64,000 nt of DNA from Hypoxylon rubiginosum (taxonomy: Eukaryota; Ascomycota; Sordariomycetes; Xylariales; Hypoxylaceae): the NCBI GenBank assembly GCA_902806565.1, contig CADCXA010000017.1, positions 62,001-126,000 on the forward strand, written 5' to 3'. Positions within the stretch are counted from its first letter, which is position 1; each line of letters starts with the position of its first letter. Below the pieces are notes generated by a model. That model saw nothing but the letters and a program-made list of their open reading frames with translations. It was not told the origin of the DNA and searched no databases. Both the position numbers and the translations under genes were made by a program. Below are positions 1 to 12,035 of this stretch, piece after piece.

Positions 1-2
1 AT

Positions 3-3000
3 ATTAAGACGACAGAGATCGATGTCCCCATCACCAATGGAACGAATGGTATCAATGGTACCAACGGGACGGGTAGAAAGCTCAATGGCAGCGCTACCTG
101 GCATGCCGGCGCACGTGAGCCCACTAGTAGTGCAAGCGCCTCAAACTGTTCGGCAGACTCGTTCAATCATAACACGACGTATGGACCGAACTCGGGCGAC
201 CCGTGGAATCGACCAATGCCTGTACCACCATTTGGGGATCATGAAGAGGAAGCAGGTGGCCCGCGATCTCGAGCTTACGCCCGGATAGGGACATATGGAG
301 ATGATCCCAAATCGTCAAAGTTCCCTCGCCTATCGAACCCTCTCGAGCTCATGCGCCCATCGTACGACTGCGTTGTCATCGGCTCCGGCTATGGTGGCGG
401 CGTCGCGGCGTCCCGTATGGCTCGCGCCGGCCAGTCCGTCTGTCTGTTGGAGCGCGGCAAGGAGCGCTGGCCCGGAGAGTATCCAGCTGAATCCACTGAC
501 GCTCTAGAGCAAGTCCACTACTCCGGCGAATTCGCCCCTGGCTGGGCACCCAAGAAGATCGTCGGCGGCGGAGATCCTACCGGCATGTACCATATGATCT
601 TCGGCAACGGCCAGAATGCCGTTGTTTGCAATGGTGAGCCTCCGCACACACAAGTTAAATTTTGTCTATACTAAGTAAACAATGACTCAGGTCTCGGTGG
701 AACTAGCTTGATGAATGCCAATGTGTATCTGGAGGCCGACGAACAGACACTTCAACAAGAAGCATGGCCGCAGGAGATCAGAGACGATCCAAGCTGTCTG
801 AGACAATGTAAGCTTCCACTCCTATAAGTTTTGAATACATAGCTTTTCAGGGATGAGGGTTCACGGACTTTTACAAGAAGCACAGCCTCGTACGAGATAT
901 GAAAACTGACAATTCGACCCACTAGATTACGATAGAGCAGCCGATGTCCTAGAACCGGAGGAGTACCCAGAAGACTGGCCGAAGCTGCCTAAACTCGAGC
1001 TCCTAGAGAGGCAAGCAAAATGTCTCAACATGACAGATAACTTTCGTCGAGTGAAGCAGACTACGAGGTTCAAGAACGGTCCGAATAGTTGCGGCGTAGA
1101 AATGTCTCCTTCCGCCCTCACTGGCCAAGATCCTACCGGAGTCAACGACGGCTCTAAGAACACGACGTTGGTCACGTACGTAGCAGACGCGTGGAATTGG
1201 GGCGCCGACATATTCTGCGAGTCTGAGGTACGGTACATCACCAAAGCTCCCGACGGGCAGGAAGGGTACATCATATACTTTGCTTGGCATGGACGGAATC
1301 GCGGCCACTTCAAAGCCAATCTCCACGGCGATCTCATGTGGGTTCAAGCAAAGAAGGCCGTGTTCCTCGGCGCCGGTGCCATTGGCACAACAGAGATCCT
1401 TCTACGGAGTAGGGACATGGGTCTCCCGTTAAGCGACAGAATAGGCCAGAACATGAGCGGCAACGGCGATATCTGGGGGTTTGGGTATGTACCATCTTCA
1501 TCCTTTTGCCGTATAACACCGTCTAACTACTCGCAGGTATAACACAGATTATGAAGTAAACGCCATGGGAAAGGCCTTCCCATCTCCCTACCATCCCATC
1601 GGACCATGCATTACCGGAATCATTGATAACAGACAAGGCCATGCGAACCCTCTGGATGGCTATGTTATCGAGGAGGGCACCATGCCAGGAGTCCTCGCGC
1701 CATTCTTACAAGCTATGCTCGAACTCCTACCTGGTAGCGTCGAGCCCGCAGACGAGGGCCTCGTTGGTAGGTTCAAGTCAAAACTTGCCCGTTTGGGCAG
1801 TGCGTTCTTGGGACCGTACTATCGAAAAGGTGCCATCGAAAGAACTCAAGTATACCTAATAATGTCCCACGATAGTGAGTTTTAATACCGAGTTGCTCTG
1901 AAGCACACCAATTGCTAACCGAATCTAGGTAACCAAGCATACTTGACTCTGAAGGATGACAAGCCGGTCCTTGAGTTCATCGGCGTTGGTCGTAGTGAAC
2001 ACGTCAGGCACCTAAACGGTATTTTAGCGAAAGCAACGAAAGCTGTTGGGGGAACGTTTGTCCAAAACCCCTTTTATGCTCTCATGGGCCAGCAGCAAGT
2101 TACTGTTCACCCGATTGGGTAAGTTGCTCCATATTTCGATTTCTACCAACTTAAGATGTTTTATACTAACGTTCCGTAGTGGCGCCTGCATGGCTAGTGA
2201 CGGTACCGGCGAGAGCGGTGTCACAAATCATCAAGGAGAGGTTTTCACCGGCTCCGGTACAGAGGTCCACGACGGCCTCATCGTCACAGACGCTGCAGTA
2301 ATCCCAACAGCCCTCGGCGCAAACCCTTTTGCGACTATCACCGCTCTCGCCGAACGGTCCGTGCATCTGTATGCCAATAATCACGATCTCGAAATTGACG
2401 TTGACACGAAAAACGGGACACTCAACCTCTTTGGCCATCCCCAGCATTCTCGTCACGATGTTCACCATCGGCCTCACTCCAACAGTGTCAGCGTCAAAGA
2501 GATCATTGATGAGGCGCAAGAAGATGTCAGGATAAGCACTGCAAAGAATACCATCACGACGGCTTCCCGACTGAACGACAGTGGCTTCGGTTTCACTGAA
2601 GTGATGTCTGGATTTATCCACCGAGGCAAGGGCCTCAAGCGAGACAACATAGACACTTACGAGCTAGCAGCCAGGACAGCGAAATCCCTCAGCGAAACGG
2701 CGCGATTCTTTCTCAGTGTACAATCCTTCGACGTTAGATCCGTCATCCACGATCCTAGTCACAGAGCGATGCTGACCGGCACGTTCGTCTGTCCCACCAT
2801 TCCCGGATCTCCATTCATGGTCCGGCGAGGCGAGTTCAACTTATTCCTGCTCGATCGCAAAGCACCCGGGACTCGGAACTTGACCTACGATTTCGACATG
2901 CATGGGATCAACGGAAAGAAGCTCCATTTCCACGGCTATAAAGTGGTTGATTCGTCAGTTGCGCTGTCGATATCTCACTTCTGGAAGTCTACTAGCACCC

Positions 3001-4454
3001 TCTACGTCACCATCACCGAGCCTCTACCGCCAGAGAAGCGTGGATGCAAAGATGCGGACGAATGCGGTCTTCTGGGCGAGGTTGTCGCAAAGGGTATGAT
3101 GCATATTCAACCAAAAGACTTCTTATCTGAAGTATTGACCCTCACGCCAACGGGAAGCAATATCTTCCAGAAGGTGAAGAGCGCAAGTAACTTTCTTACC
3201 TTCTTCACGCGGAAATCCATGTCGCTCCTGTTGGCGCCGCTCACGCCGCTACAATATCCTAGCCAGACCTACTCTGGCTTCGTCAACAACACGCCTCCGA
3301 CCGATTCGTTCAAGATCAAAGCGTCAGACGACGTCATTACTACGCTGCACATGTGGGAGCCAACAGACAGCAAGGGCATCGAGACGAAGAACTTGTTTAT
3401 GATCCCCGGCGCTTCGGTCGACCACCAGATCTTTGCCCTCCCGACCATCCGCTACAACGCCGTCAACTACTTCCGGCGGGCCGGCTACCGCGTGTTTGTC
3501 CCCGTGCACCGCATCGGCATGCTGATGGTCGCGCAGAACGACTGGACGACCTTCGACGTGCGTCTGGACTTCAAGGCGTGCCTGGAGAAGATCCGGAAAG
3601 ACTTCAGCGAGGAAGGCAAGGAGCCCGAGGCGACGTACACGATCGCGCACTGCATGGGCAGCGTGGCCCTGTCGGCGGGGCTGCTGGACGGCACGATCCC
3701 GGCCGCGTGGGTCAAGGGGATCTCGTGCAGCCAGGTGTTCATGAACCCGATCTGGAACACGATCAACATGCTGAAGATCTGGGGCCTCCCGATCCCGCTC
3801 GACGCCGTGTACCGGCTCGTCGGGGGCGACTGGTTCAGCTTCAGCACGGGCCGGAACGACAGCCGGCTGCAGCGGGGGCTCAACGAGGCCCTGCGGCTGA
3901 TGCCGGTGGCCCGGAAAGAAATCTGTAATAACGCGAGCTGCCACCGCGTGACGATGGCGCTGGGGCGGTGCTGGAACCACCACAACCTCAACGAGGCGAC
4001 GCACCGGCAGATCGACCGGTTCTTCGGCGGCATCACCATGACGCTGATGCACCTGCTGATGCGGCAGGGGTACGAGGGCCACGTGATGGGCAACGCGCCC
4101 CTGTTCGAGCGGCTCGACACGCCGGAGAACGTGCGCCGGCTAAAAGGGGTGCCGATCTTATTATTCGTAGGAGGCGACAACGCGGTGCTGAGCCCCGAGA
4201 GCACGGAGCGCACGTACGACGTGCTGACGACGGCGTTCGGGACGGGCGACGATGTGTCGGGGGTCCAGTACCGGCGGCGCGTGGTGCCGGGGTACGGGCA
4301 CCTGGACTGCTGGATGGGGCGCAACGCGTGGAAGGACGTGTACCCGTTCGTGCGCGAGGAGGTGGACCGCGTGGTGCGCGGGGCGGATTATAAGTTCCAG
4401 GAGCCGGACGATAAGTTCAAGGCTATGGTGGATAGCGGGAAGCTGTTGTACTAG
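3..4454 (+). CDS. GMC oxidoreductase (cholesterol-oxidase type) fused to alpha/beta hydrolase, 5' partial
   Basis: Six exons are seen (3-633, 691-807, 926-1484, 1537-1874, 1929-2118, 2180-4454), together 1369 codons plus stop. The frame is open to the left edge, so the true start is outside the window; the first 115 or so residues are low complexity with NGT repeats. From the Met at 351 the chain has an FAD dinucleotide fold (VVIGSGYGGGVAASRMA), then GMC-type segments ending in GANPFATITALAERSVH, typical of cholesterol-oxidase-like GMC enzymes. A middle beta-rich region (about 2580-3110) follows. The end is an alpha/beta hydrolase fold: oxyanion region FMIPGASVDHQIF, nucleophile elbow AHCMGS with Cys rather than Ser, acid in GGDNAVLSP and His in GYGHLD. 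Family knowledge suggests oxidation of a sterol or other bulky alcohol; the substrate is unknown. Codon use becomes strongly GC-biased after about 3380. Confidence is high for the architecture and moderate for the substrate class. Confidence 0.9.
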
Positions 4455-6086
4455 ATACACGGGACTAGCTAGGAGAAGCGGGTTTCTTCTTCATTTCTTT
4501 TGGGGATTCGAAAATTTTGTATTAAAAAGGGGGCTCTGGGGATGAGGGTAAGATGGGATGGATGGAACTGGACTGGACACATGGTATGATGGGATGCGAT
4601 CTGATGATATACCCCCTCGCTTCTTCTCTGGCTTTCTATACACTCTTGGTAAAGGGGAGGCGACTCCTGTTTCCTGCTGTTGCCTGTTTGCCTGGAGTTT
4701 TATAGAGATAGTATTATTTACTTGTCATTATTACTTTGGTATGCCTTAGATTAACTTGGAGTGCCTGCTCTGATCGATCTTAGAGTATCTATGTAGCCCC
4801 TTATGAGAAGAACTCAGACTCCTGCACCTATTGCTGTTGCTTCGGTCTAGGTATACAGAAGGATGACCAGCTAGGCGGCATCGAGATAACATGATCACTG
4901 ACTTGTATACTTTATGGAGCTTCATACTGGCTCAGGTGAATAGTTGTCAGACGGTAGAATGTTCCCGTAAGAAACGTATTGAACTCTTTACAAAATTCCT
5001 TGGACGTACCTGGAGTAATACACGTGTAGTTGCGCTGTAATAACCGAAACACTTCGGCCACTGTCCCGAGCAACAAGTTTAGAGTAAACTGTGCTGTACC
5101 GGTAGTATTATGCCACTATTTAGTATGTACATACTGTACCTTGTATGTAGGTACAAGTTTGCAGTCCCGTAGGGTGCATGCCCAGGTATTATCCAACTGT
5201 TTCCTCAGACTTATTTCGATACGTTTCGGCCTTGAAACTTATTTCATCTTTGCTTCTCTGTCTCTGTACCCAAAGCAAAGGAAGTCGCTGCCGCCTAACC
5301 AAGAATTGACTGGGGGTGATTCTACACGCCACGTCATTGTCTAGGTACCGTATAATCCACCTTGTGTCTGCACCTTCGCAACCGAATAACCACCTAGCCT
5401 GGCAACTGGCAACCGGCGACTGCAGTCAGTGCCCAAGACTAAATAAAATAATTACAGGTTATTGCCTCATCTTTTAGCCAAGACTTATTGGTTCAACCTG
5501 CTTGTTCGTGCACTTGGTTCTTTGCAACGGAAAGCGAAACGAGACCCGACTTGCAACATTTACGTTGATCAATTCAACGATCAACGAGACATTCTCATAT
5601 CCTGTTCCATACAGGTTCAGCTCTCTTCTTTTTGACTATGTCAAGCTTGAGTCTACCTGCCTAGGTTTACTGCGATTGGTTTACACATGATTACATGATG
5701 GGTAAGTTCCAAGTTTGTCTCTTCAGCCACGGACACTAAGTACCTCGGTACGCCGGCGCTAGATAGCGCAGATAGCGCAGATAGCGGTGGAACGGGTCCT
5801 GGACGGTGGGCTGGTAGTACCGAGCCACAGCGTACAAGCTGCCCCCCTGTTATCCGGACCCTGGAACGCCGTGACGGCAGCTACATGTACATTGCTAGCC
5901 TTGTCGTACGGCTGTGGGCTACCACTGCTTTTTAATGCAGCAGGGATATTAGTCGCCGTCGACAGGTTCAACGGGCTCCGTGAATATTAACACTGTCACA
6001 AATTGATTGCTACCAAGATTGTCTGGATAAGAGAAGCTAATCATGGGCTTGACCTTGCTACAGACGCCCAACACGAGCCGCCGCCA
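4455..6086. other. Gene-free interval
   Basis: This is the 3' flank of the oxidoreductase-hydrolase gene and the 5' flank of the chromodomain gene. Only short chance reading frames are present. The one structured element I see is the 9-bp tandem repeat at 5761-5787, listed separately. Confidence 0.6.
5761..5787. repeat. 9-bp tandem repeat, three copies
   Basis: The unit agatagcgc occurs at 5761-5769 and 5770-5778, followed by agatagcgg at 5779-5787. It lies about 300 bp upstream of the chromodomain gene start. No function is evident. Confidence 0.8.
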
Positions 6087-9000
6087 ATGAGCACGGCAGA
6101 AGCCGAGACTTCTAAACAGAATCCTCGACAACACCACAAGCGACCACGATCACGATCACGGTCACGATCACGATCAAGATCACAATCACAACCGAGACCG
6201 CGACCGCGAACGCAACTACCTACATCCAGACCCAAGAAGAAAACGACCGTCAAGAACACCAAAGACGCTGATGAAGAAGGCGACGACGGCTGGTTTGCAA
6301 TTCGAGATATTCTCGACGAGAAGTTCGAACGTGGGAAAACCTACTATCTAATAGACTGGGAAGGCACAGACTCAAACGGCCAGCCGCATACACCGTCTTG
6401 GGTACATCTTTCACACTGCCTCCTTCATAGCACATTCACTAACGGAGTCTGTGCAGCAACAGCAAAAGAACGTGACAACTGCTGCAATCAATGCTTGGAG
6501 AAACAAGGCTACCACCAAGCCCAACCGCGCGCAGGACAAGTCTGGTCTTAACTCCACACAAGATTCGACTCAGCTTTCAACCCAGCTTTCAACCCAGAAG
6601 AGCGATCCGATCCGGCCTCCGAATTGGCACCGCCAGACTCGCAACAAGAAAAGGCCCTTGAAAAACACGAATGTAGACGAGTCCGAGTCCGAGTCTGACG
6701 AAGACATCCCACTTAAACGCCAGCGCCAGCGAACCGAGAACATTTCCGAGCCTTCCAGGAGTGCTAACAATAGGCCGGGACTCGGCAAATACCTGCCGAA
6801 GAAAGGTGCAGGTACAGGCGCAGGCGCAGGCGTAGGCGGTTCAAAACACCAAGGCATCGGCAGTATTGGCACTGGCCTTCGCAATACCAAGGGAGGTCTG
6901 AGGCACCCAATAGTGGTGGCGTTGCCTCAAAATCTCTCGATTAACCCCTCGGAATACGGTCGCCTGGCATCTTCCCAAGATACAGTTACGCGCAACAAAC
7001 ATTCACCCGGCTCTAGTCATCCGCCTACAGCACAAGCCCACACAGCCAAGAGCAAGAGAGACGAGCACCAGGTCATACCCGATTCTCAGGGTACATCGCA
7101 AGAGGTTCTTGGTAGCAGTTTTTCAACATATCAACTGGGTACTAATTTACGCGTCTCGCGACCTACAACAAGTGTGGGTCAGGAACAGCCTTCTGCGAAT
7201 AGCTTTAGGTCATTAGCCAGTTCTCAGGCTGCGCAAATTGTGTCACCCTTAGGCAGTCAACACGACCAACTCGCGACCCAGAGTCACGACAACTTCTCAG
7301 TATATAACGATTCGGTTCCGGTCATTACTGTATCGAAACCCCATATTCGACCTAATTCGCATATTCGACCTACTTCGCAAAATTCGAGTCAGGCTTTGAA
7401 TGAGCTGGACGGCAATACTAGGAGTGCGCCGTCTTCAAATCATATCGACCACGAATTACGCACTTCGAGTAGAGTAGAGTTATCCCAAGGTCAATCCAAC
7501 AAACACGCGGATAGCAACGAAGTAGAAGGATCGCCTGCTCGACAATCTGGCTTGACTGCTTCATCTCATCCTGACGATATAATATATACGCCGCAACGGC
7601 CCGTCGCGTCTATGAACATGGACGACACTCAATCCACGCCGATGACGGCGCGCGAGAGGCTCAAATTACTAAGAGACTCGCAATTTGCTCTAATGAATGC
7701 TTCTGCGTCACCCCTCAATTCAATGGGCGCGAATCAGAGTGGTGATCAGGCGAATCCTTCAACGGCCTCTCATCCAGATGGCCAAGGGCGACAGACCATG
7801 GAAGTTCCCCCTCCTGATATCAGCCCTCTTACTCCGACCCCTTTGGTATCTCCGACTTTCCTAACCCAAGTCCTCCCAACGACCCAAGAGACACCTTCCA
7901 ACGAGCAGCATTCTTTGATACCCGAGGCCACACAAGGCCCTGTTGCGCAAGAACCGCACGACGAGCCGAGCCTAGAAGACAGCGGGCCAGCGACTAGCTA
8001 TAATGCTCCTCATGAAGAGCAACCGGCAACCCTAGACCCGTCTACCTTAACGCTGTCTATTGAGAACGAGATGGATATCACCCCCTCGATACCTACGGAT
8101 GATCCTCTTGGCCCTAGTTTGCCGTTGCAAAATGACTTCGCGCCGCACGAGGAGGACGAGATCCCCCAGTACTATCCGACGAGTCTTCTCCCATACGTTC
8201 CGGCTGGACCTAGCGAGTACCTCATCACGCTTCCATTCCACAATAGCATCCGACCCGTTTATAACGACATTCTGCGCGAGAGCGAGGATTTAATACGAGA
8301 GTACAACGAGTCGTTTCGTGTTTTGCCTTATCAGAAACCGCATCCCACAACTTTAGCGAAAATCGATGAGATGTTTTCCCGTCTTCTCGATGTTTGCGAT
8401 CTGCCGCCTTTCCAGGAGACTATTCCATCCATGAATCCCGCTCAAGTAACGAAGCATCTTCTTAATACCAACGCCAAGTTCGCATTCGTCGCCGAGATTC
8501 TTCATCACCTAGCCGAGGCGGATTCGGATAAGAATATTCTCATCCTCGCCCGCCCCGGAAAAGTTATAGATTTCCTTGGCCAGGTTGTAGAGACGAAAGG
8601 CTACCGCTACGTCCGATCTGGCCTGGAAATCGTTGGGTCTTCATCAGCCAAGCATTCTTTGTCCGTGGCTGTTTCGTCGACGCTTGACAGTCCATTGTCG
8701 ATCCCCGAAGACATCGACGTAATCATAGCATTCGACCACACGTATCGGCAGGAATTACTCCCTGCGCCAATCCGCGAGCGTTCTCCTATACTGATAGTTC
8801 TTACGAACATGTGCTCTATTCAGCATATCAACATGCGTATTGCTGACAACATAGAGCGCTTAGAAAGGAAGAACGTGCTCGCGCTATCACTAGTCAAAGC
8901 TATGCGATATGTGGAAGAAGTGGACGAGTCTTTGATTACGAAGCTGCCCGAAGCTGCCGAGACCTTCGCCAAGCGCATCCAGATGCAGGATGACGACGAT

Positions 9001-10362
9001 TTCTACTGGCAGCCTCTAGAAGTGCCAGAGGACGTATTTGAGGATCTGCACGCTAGCTCTCAGCTATTATCACAACCCAGTCTGCAGGGTTTTGGAAGCG
9101 ATCAACTTCCTGGGAGTCGGAAGCGATCCCACGAGGTAAGCTGGCTTATTTTAACCGTGACTTGTGCGTGTGCTAAACCAGGCAATAGGATGAGGATGAT
9201 GAGACCTCGTCTAAGCGCCTAAGAATGTCGCAACCCACAGTTGTGACTAATATCAGTCATATCAGCGACTCCTTGAGAAGCCTCATCGGAGATGATTTCA
9301 TAGGTGACTCCTCGAAAGCAACACTCTCGGTATCGGTTAACAAACTAGAGACGTTGGCAGCTAAGGTGAGCTCAAGTTTCTTTTTTTTTTTTTTGGAAGT
9401 ATCTATGAAAACGTTGGACTAAAATAGTATAGGTCACAACTCTAGAGGATAAGCTTGAAGAGAGCAAGCGACGAGAGAAGCAATTCCGCGACCTTAGCGA
9501 CCGGACCAAGAAGGAACTCGATGATTATACCTCTACAGTCAGACTGTTACAGAGACAGTACATGGTCGCTCTGAAAGACAGAGGCACATATGAAGCCGAT
9601 TTTCACAAGGCTAAGGAGCAAGCATCGAAGCTTAGTGCTGCTTTGGAGTCTAGCAAAGAGCAGATTCGTACGAAGCTTAGTCCTGCTCTGGATTTTAGCA
9701 AAGAGCAGAATCGTACGCTGGAAGAGAAGAATGCGGGCCTCGAGAAGAAACTATTAGAAGCACATGAATTGCTTCTGAACACTTCGAACCCTGAAGTAGT
9801 AAAGATGGCACGGTTGGAGATAGAGATCAATGAATTGAAGAAGAGGGCCCAGCAGTTAGAAAAAAAGGTGGGCAGCTCCGAGAGCACTATGGAATATACC
9901 AAGAAGGCATACCAAGACGCCTCTCAGAGGGCTGGAGAGCTCCAAGCTGAAAACCGCTCGCTTGAGGATCAAATCGAGAAGCTGAGCCGCAAGGCGTCCG
10001 AGAACGTCCTCGAGGTCAACCGAATCCAGTCCAAGGCCGAGGTGAGGGAGCTCGTCCGGATGATCGAGGAGCAGAAGAGCATCGTCCGCGACCGCGAGGT
10101 GGAGCTCAGCCGCACCAAGGACGAGCTCAGGACCCTCAAGGAGAGCCGACGAGGCACGAGGCAGAGCAGCGTCCCCCGGAGCCCCCGGCTCAGCGCCTTC
10201 ACCAACGCGGTCAACAGCCCCCGGAACGGCGGCGCGCGCGCCAAGGGCGGATCCAGCAGCCGCGGAACGAGCCCGGCCCCGCCGACGGGTGTCTTCGACG
10301 CCGGAGGCGCGGCGCCGGCTCCGAATAACCGACACTCGCATCTAAGAGAGACGCGGTTCTGA
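6087..10362 (+). CDS. Chromodomain protein with HDA2/3-like domain and C-terminal coiled coil
   Basis: Four exons (6087-6401, 6457-9135, 9189-9365, 9433-10362) encode 1366 residues. The start is the first in-frame ATG at 6087. An N-terminal Arg-Ser/Arg-Pro repeat (about 20-42) leads to a chromodomain from about residue 69 (WFAIRDILDEKF, YYLIDWEG), which continues after intron 1 at KNVTTAAINAW. Next comes a long Ser/Thr/Gln-rich disordered region to about 680. Residues about 690-990 resemble the HDA2/3 subunit domain of class II histone deacetylase complexes (YLITLPFHNSIRP, KNILILARPGKVIDFL, DVIIAFDHTY), a helicase-like fold without an evident ATP-binding motif. The tail (about 1058-1260) is a long coiled coil. 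By family it should be a nuclear subunit recruiting a class II deacetylase to methylated chromatin, comparable to the chromodomain partner in Neurospora's HCHC complex; one-to-one orthology is not shown here. Confidence 0.88.
6146..6210 (+). repeat. Hexanucleotide-derived Arg-Ser / Arg-Pro coding repeat
   Basis: Imperfect copies of cgatca/cggtca encode alternating Arg-Ser, passing into Ser-Gln and Arg-Pro dipeptides. It sits in the N-terminal tail of the chromodomain protein, before the chromodomain. It resembles an RS-type basic low-complexity tract. Confidence 0.8.
7342..7377 (+). repeat. 18-bp in-frame tandem duplication
   Basis: Two near-identical 18-bp copies (7342-7359 and 7360-7377) encode HIRPNS and HIRPTS in the disordered region of the chromodomain protein. 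Confidence 0.8.
9628..9717 (+). repeat. 45-bp in-frame tandem duplication in the coiled coil
   Basis: Copies at 9628-9672 and 9673-9717 differ at a few bases and encode KLSAALESSKEQIRT and KLSPALDFSKEQNRT. Fifteen residues is close to two heptads, so the coiled coil could stay in register. Confidence 0.85.
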
Positions 10363-12035
10363 TGAAAGGAGCCCCGGACGCTTGGCCCCGAAGCACGATT
10401 ACAGTGCCACGGCCTTAGCTATTAGGGTCTTTTCTGGGCTATCTGGGCTTTTCCAGGATACCTAGGATTGACTATACATACTCCTTCCTATATCACACCA
10501 CACGACCTCCCCTTTTTCCCTCCTTTTTCATAATCTCATGGATGACGACTTTACGATCTCATCACGATTTCCATCCTCACCCACTGCCGTTTGCCCTACC
10601 TATATCCTAGCAAGGGCATAGAGGAAAGGATCCCGGATATAAGGTCTTCCTTGTCCTGGTGGTTGGGAGGGGGGTGTGTTGTTGTTGTTGTTGTTGTTTT
10701 TGTTTCCGGGAGAGACCAAGCCCGTATGTAGGTAGTGTATTTGCATTGTGTAGTTCCGGTTTGCATTAGGATTCGGAAGATATCCGTCTCTTTTGTTTTT
10801 TTCCTGCTTTTTTCGTCTTTAGCATACGAGATTAGGTACTTCTCGATAGGGTCCATAACTGTTGCACCTTAGGTCAGATCAGATGGATGATGCTAATTAC
10901 TACTATTATTGATAATTCTGTTTTATGTGACGATGACGATGGATACGTGAACGAATAGGCTGAGTCCCGATAGGTACTGGAAAGTGAGCTTTGGTCTTCT
11001 ATCCTTATTCCTCTGATCCATTTCCTTTCCTTTTTTTTCTTCCAATGTGATATCTCTCTGGAGGATACCCCCTTATTCCCAACTACGGTTCATAGCAGAG
11101 ACAGGGTGAGACCCGTTAGCCTGTCTACCTCTTACGTAGGTACAGTTGTGAGAACAGGAAGAGGGCGGAAGGAAGAAAAGAGGGAGGCATACAGCATGTA
11201 TATACGGACAGTGTGTAGTTCGTAGCAGTGAGTACACAGACCTGACCGGCCTTGCGTCACAGGTAATATCTGAATGTCCTATACTGTGTTTCTTCTCCGT
11301 TTTCGCCGTATCAAAACTTTGGTTGTACATGTAAGCCAATATATCGACCCTACCTACCTAACCTATGCTGTCGTTATATAGGTAATTATAGCCTATGTTT
11401 TGCCCATGGCATGTAAATTCACTACCTCGGCTACGTGCACTCAAAACTGCCGTTACGTGGGATACTGAAGTTAATAGAGGAAGTAGGCCATCCGGACTAT
11501 GTGAGTAAACCTAACCTCACTGAGTTCATCAGGCCCCATTCACGAACCATACGCATATCCTCGGGCCGTAGGGAGAGGGCAGGGAAAATGCCGCTGCGTT
11601 CAAGAGTCGAAAGAATTGAGTCTGATTCAGGTGCGTGGAGGTTTGGATTTTTTACTTTACACGGGGCAACAGGAAAGAAAATCGAAAATGCCCTCTTCCG
11701 TTCTTCGCCTCTATCCCCGACGATGGTCAATGCGGTGCCGTCTTTTCTCAAAAATGGCTTTTTTTTTTCTCTTGTCCCCCGAGAGAGATATCGGTTTCTA
11801 ATTTGGGATGCTGTTTGTAATAGTAGTAAAGGTAGTAAACATATACACGTTGCGGCGGGAAACATCTCGGGCACGCCAGACCTTTCTCTCTCGTCTCTCC
11901 TCTCCTCTTCATGACGTCTGTACACATGCATCTCTTTCGTGTCGCCCCAACTCTCGTCGCTCCTTTAGGTTTCCCTTTCCGGATGAGATGATCGGATCTG
12001 ACCCATTCGGTGCCAGCGAATTAAGATGCGTGCGT
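10363..12035. other. Gene-free interval
   Basis: This lies between the 3' ends of two convergent genes. It holds a GTT/TTG trinucleotide run at about 10677-10700, several pyrimidine or T tracts (10500-10530, 11760-11770) and no supportable gene. Confidence 0.6.

Noticed and set aside
3324..4324. Long minus-strand frames (252 and 279 codons) opposite the hydrolase domain
   Set aside because: They are antisense shadows of a GC-rich coding region, with Arg/His/Ala/Pro-biased translations and no domain pattern.
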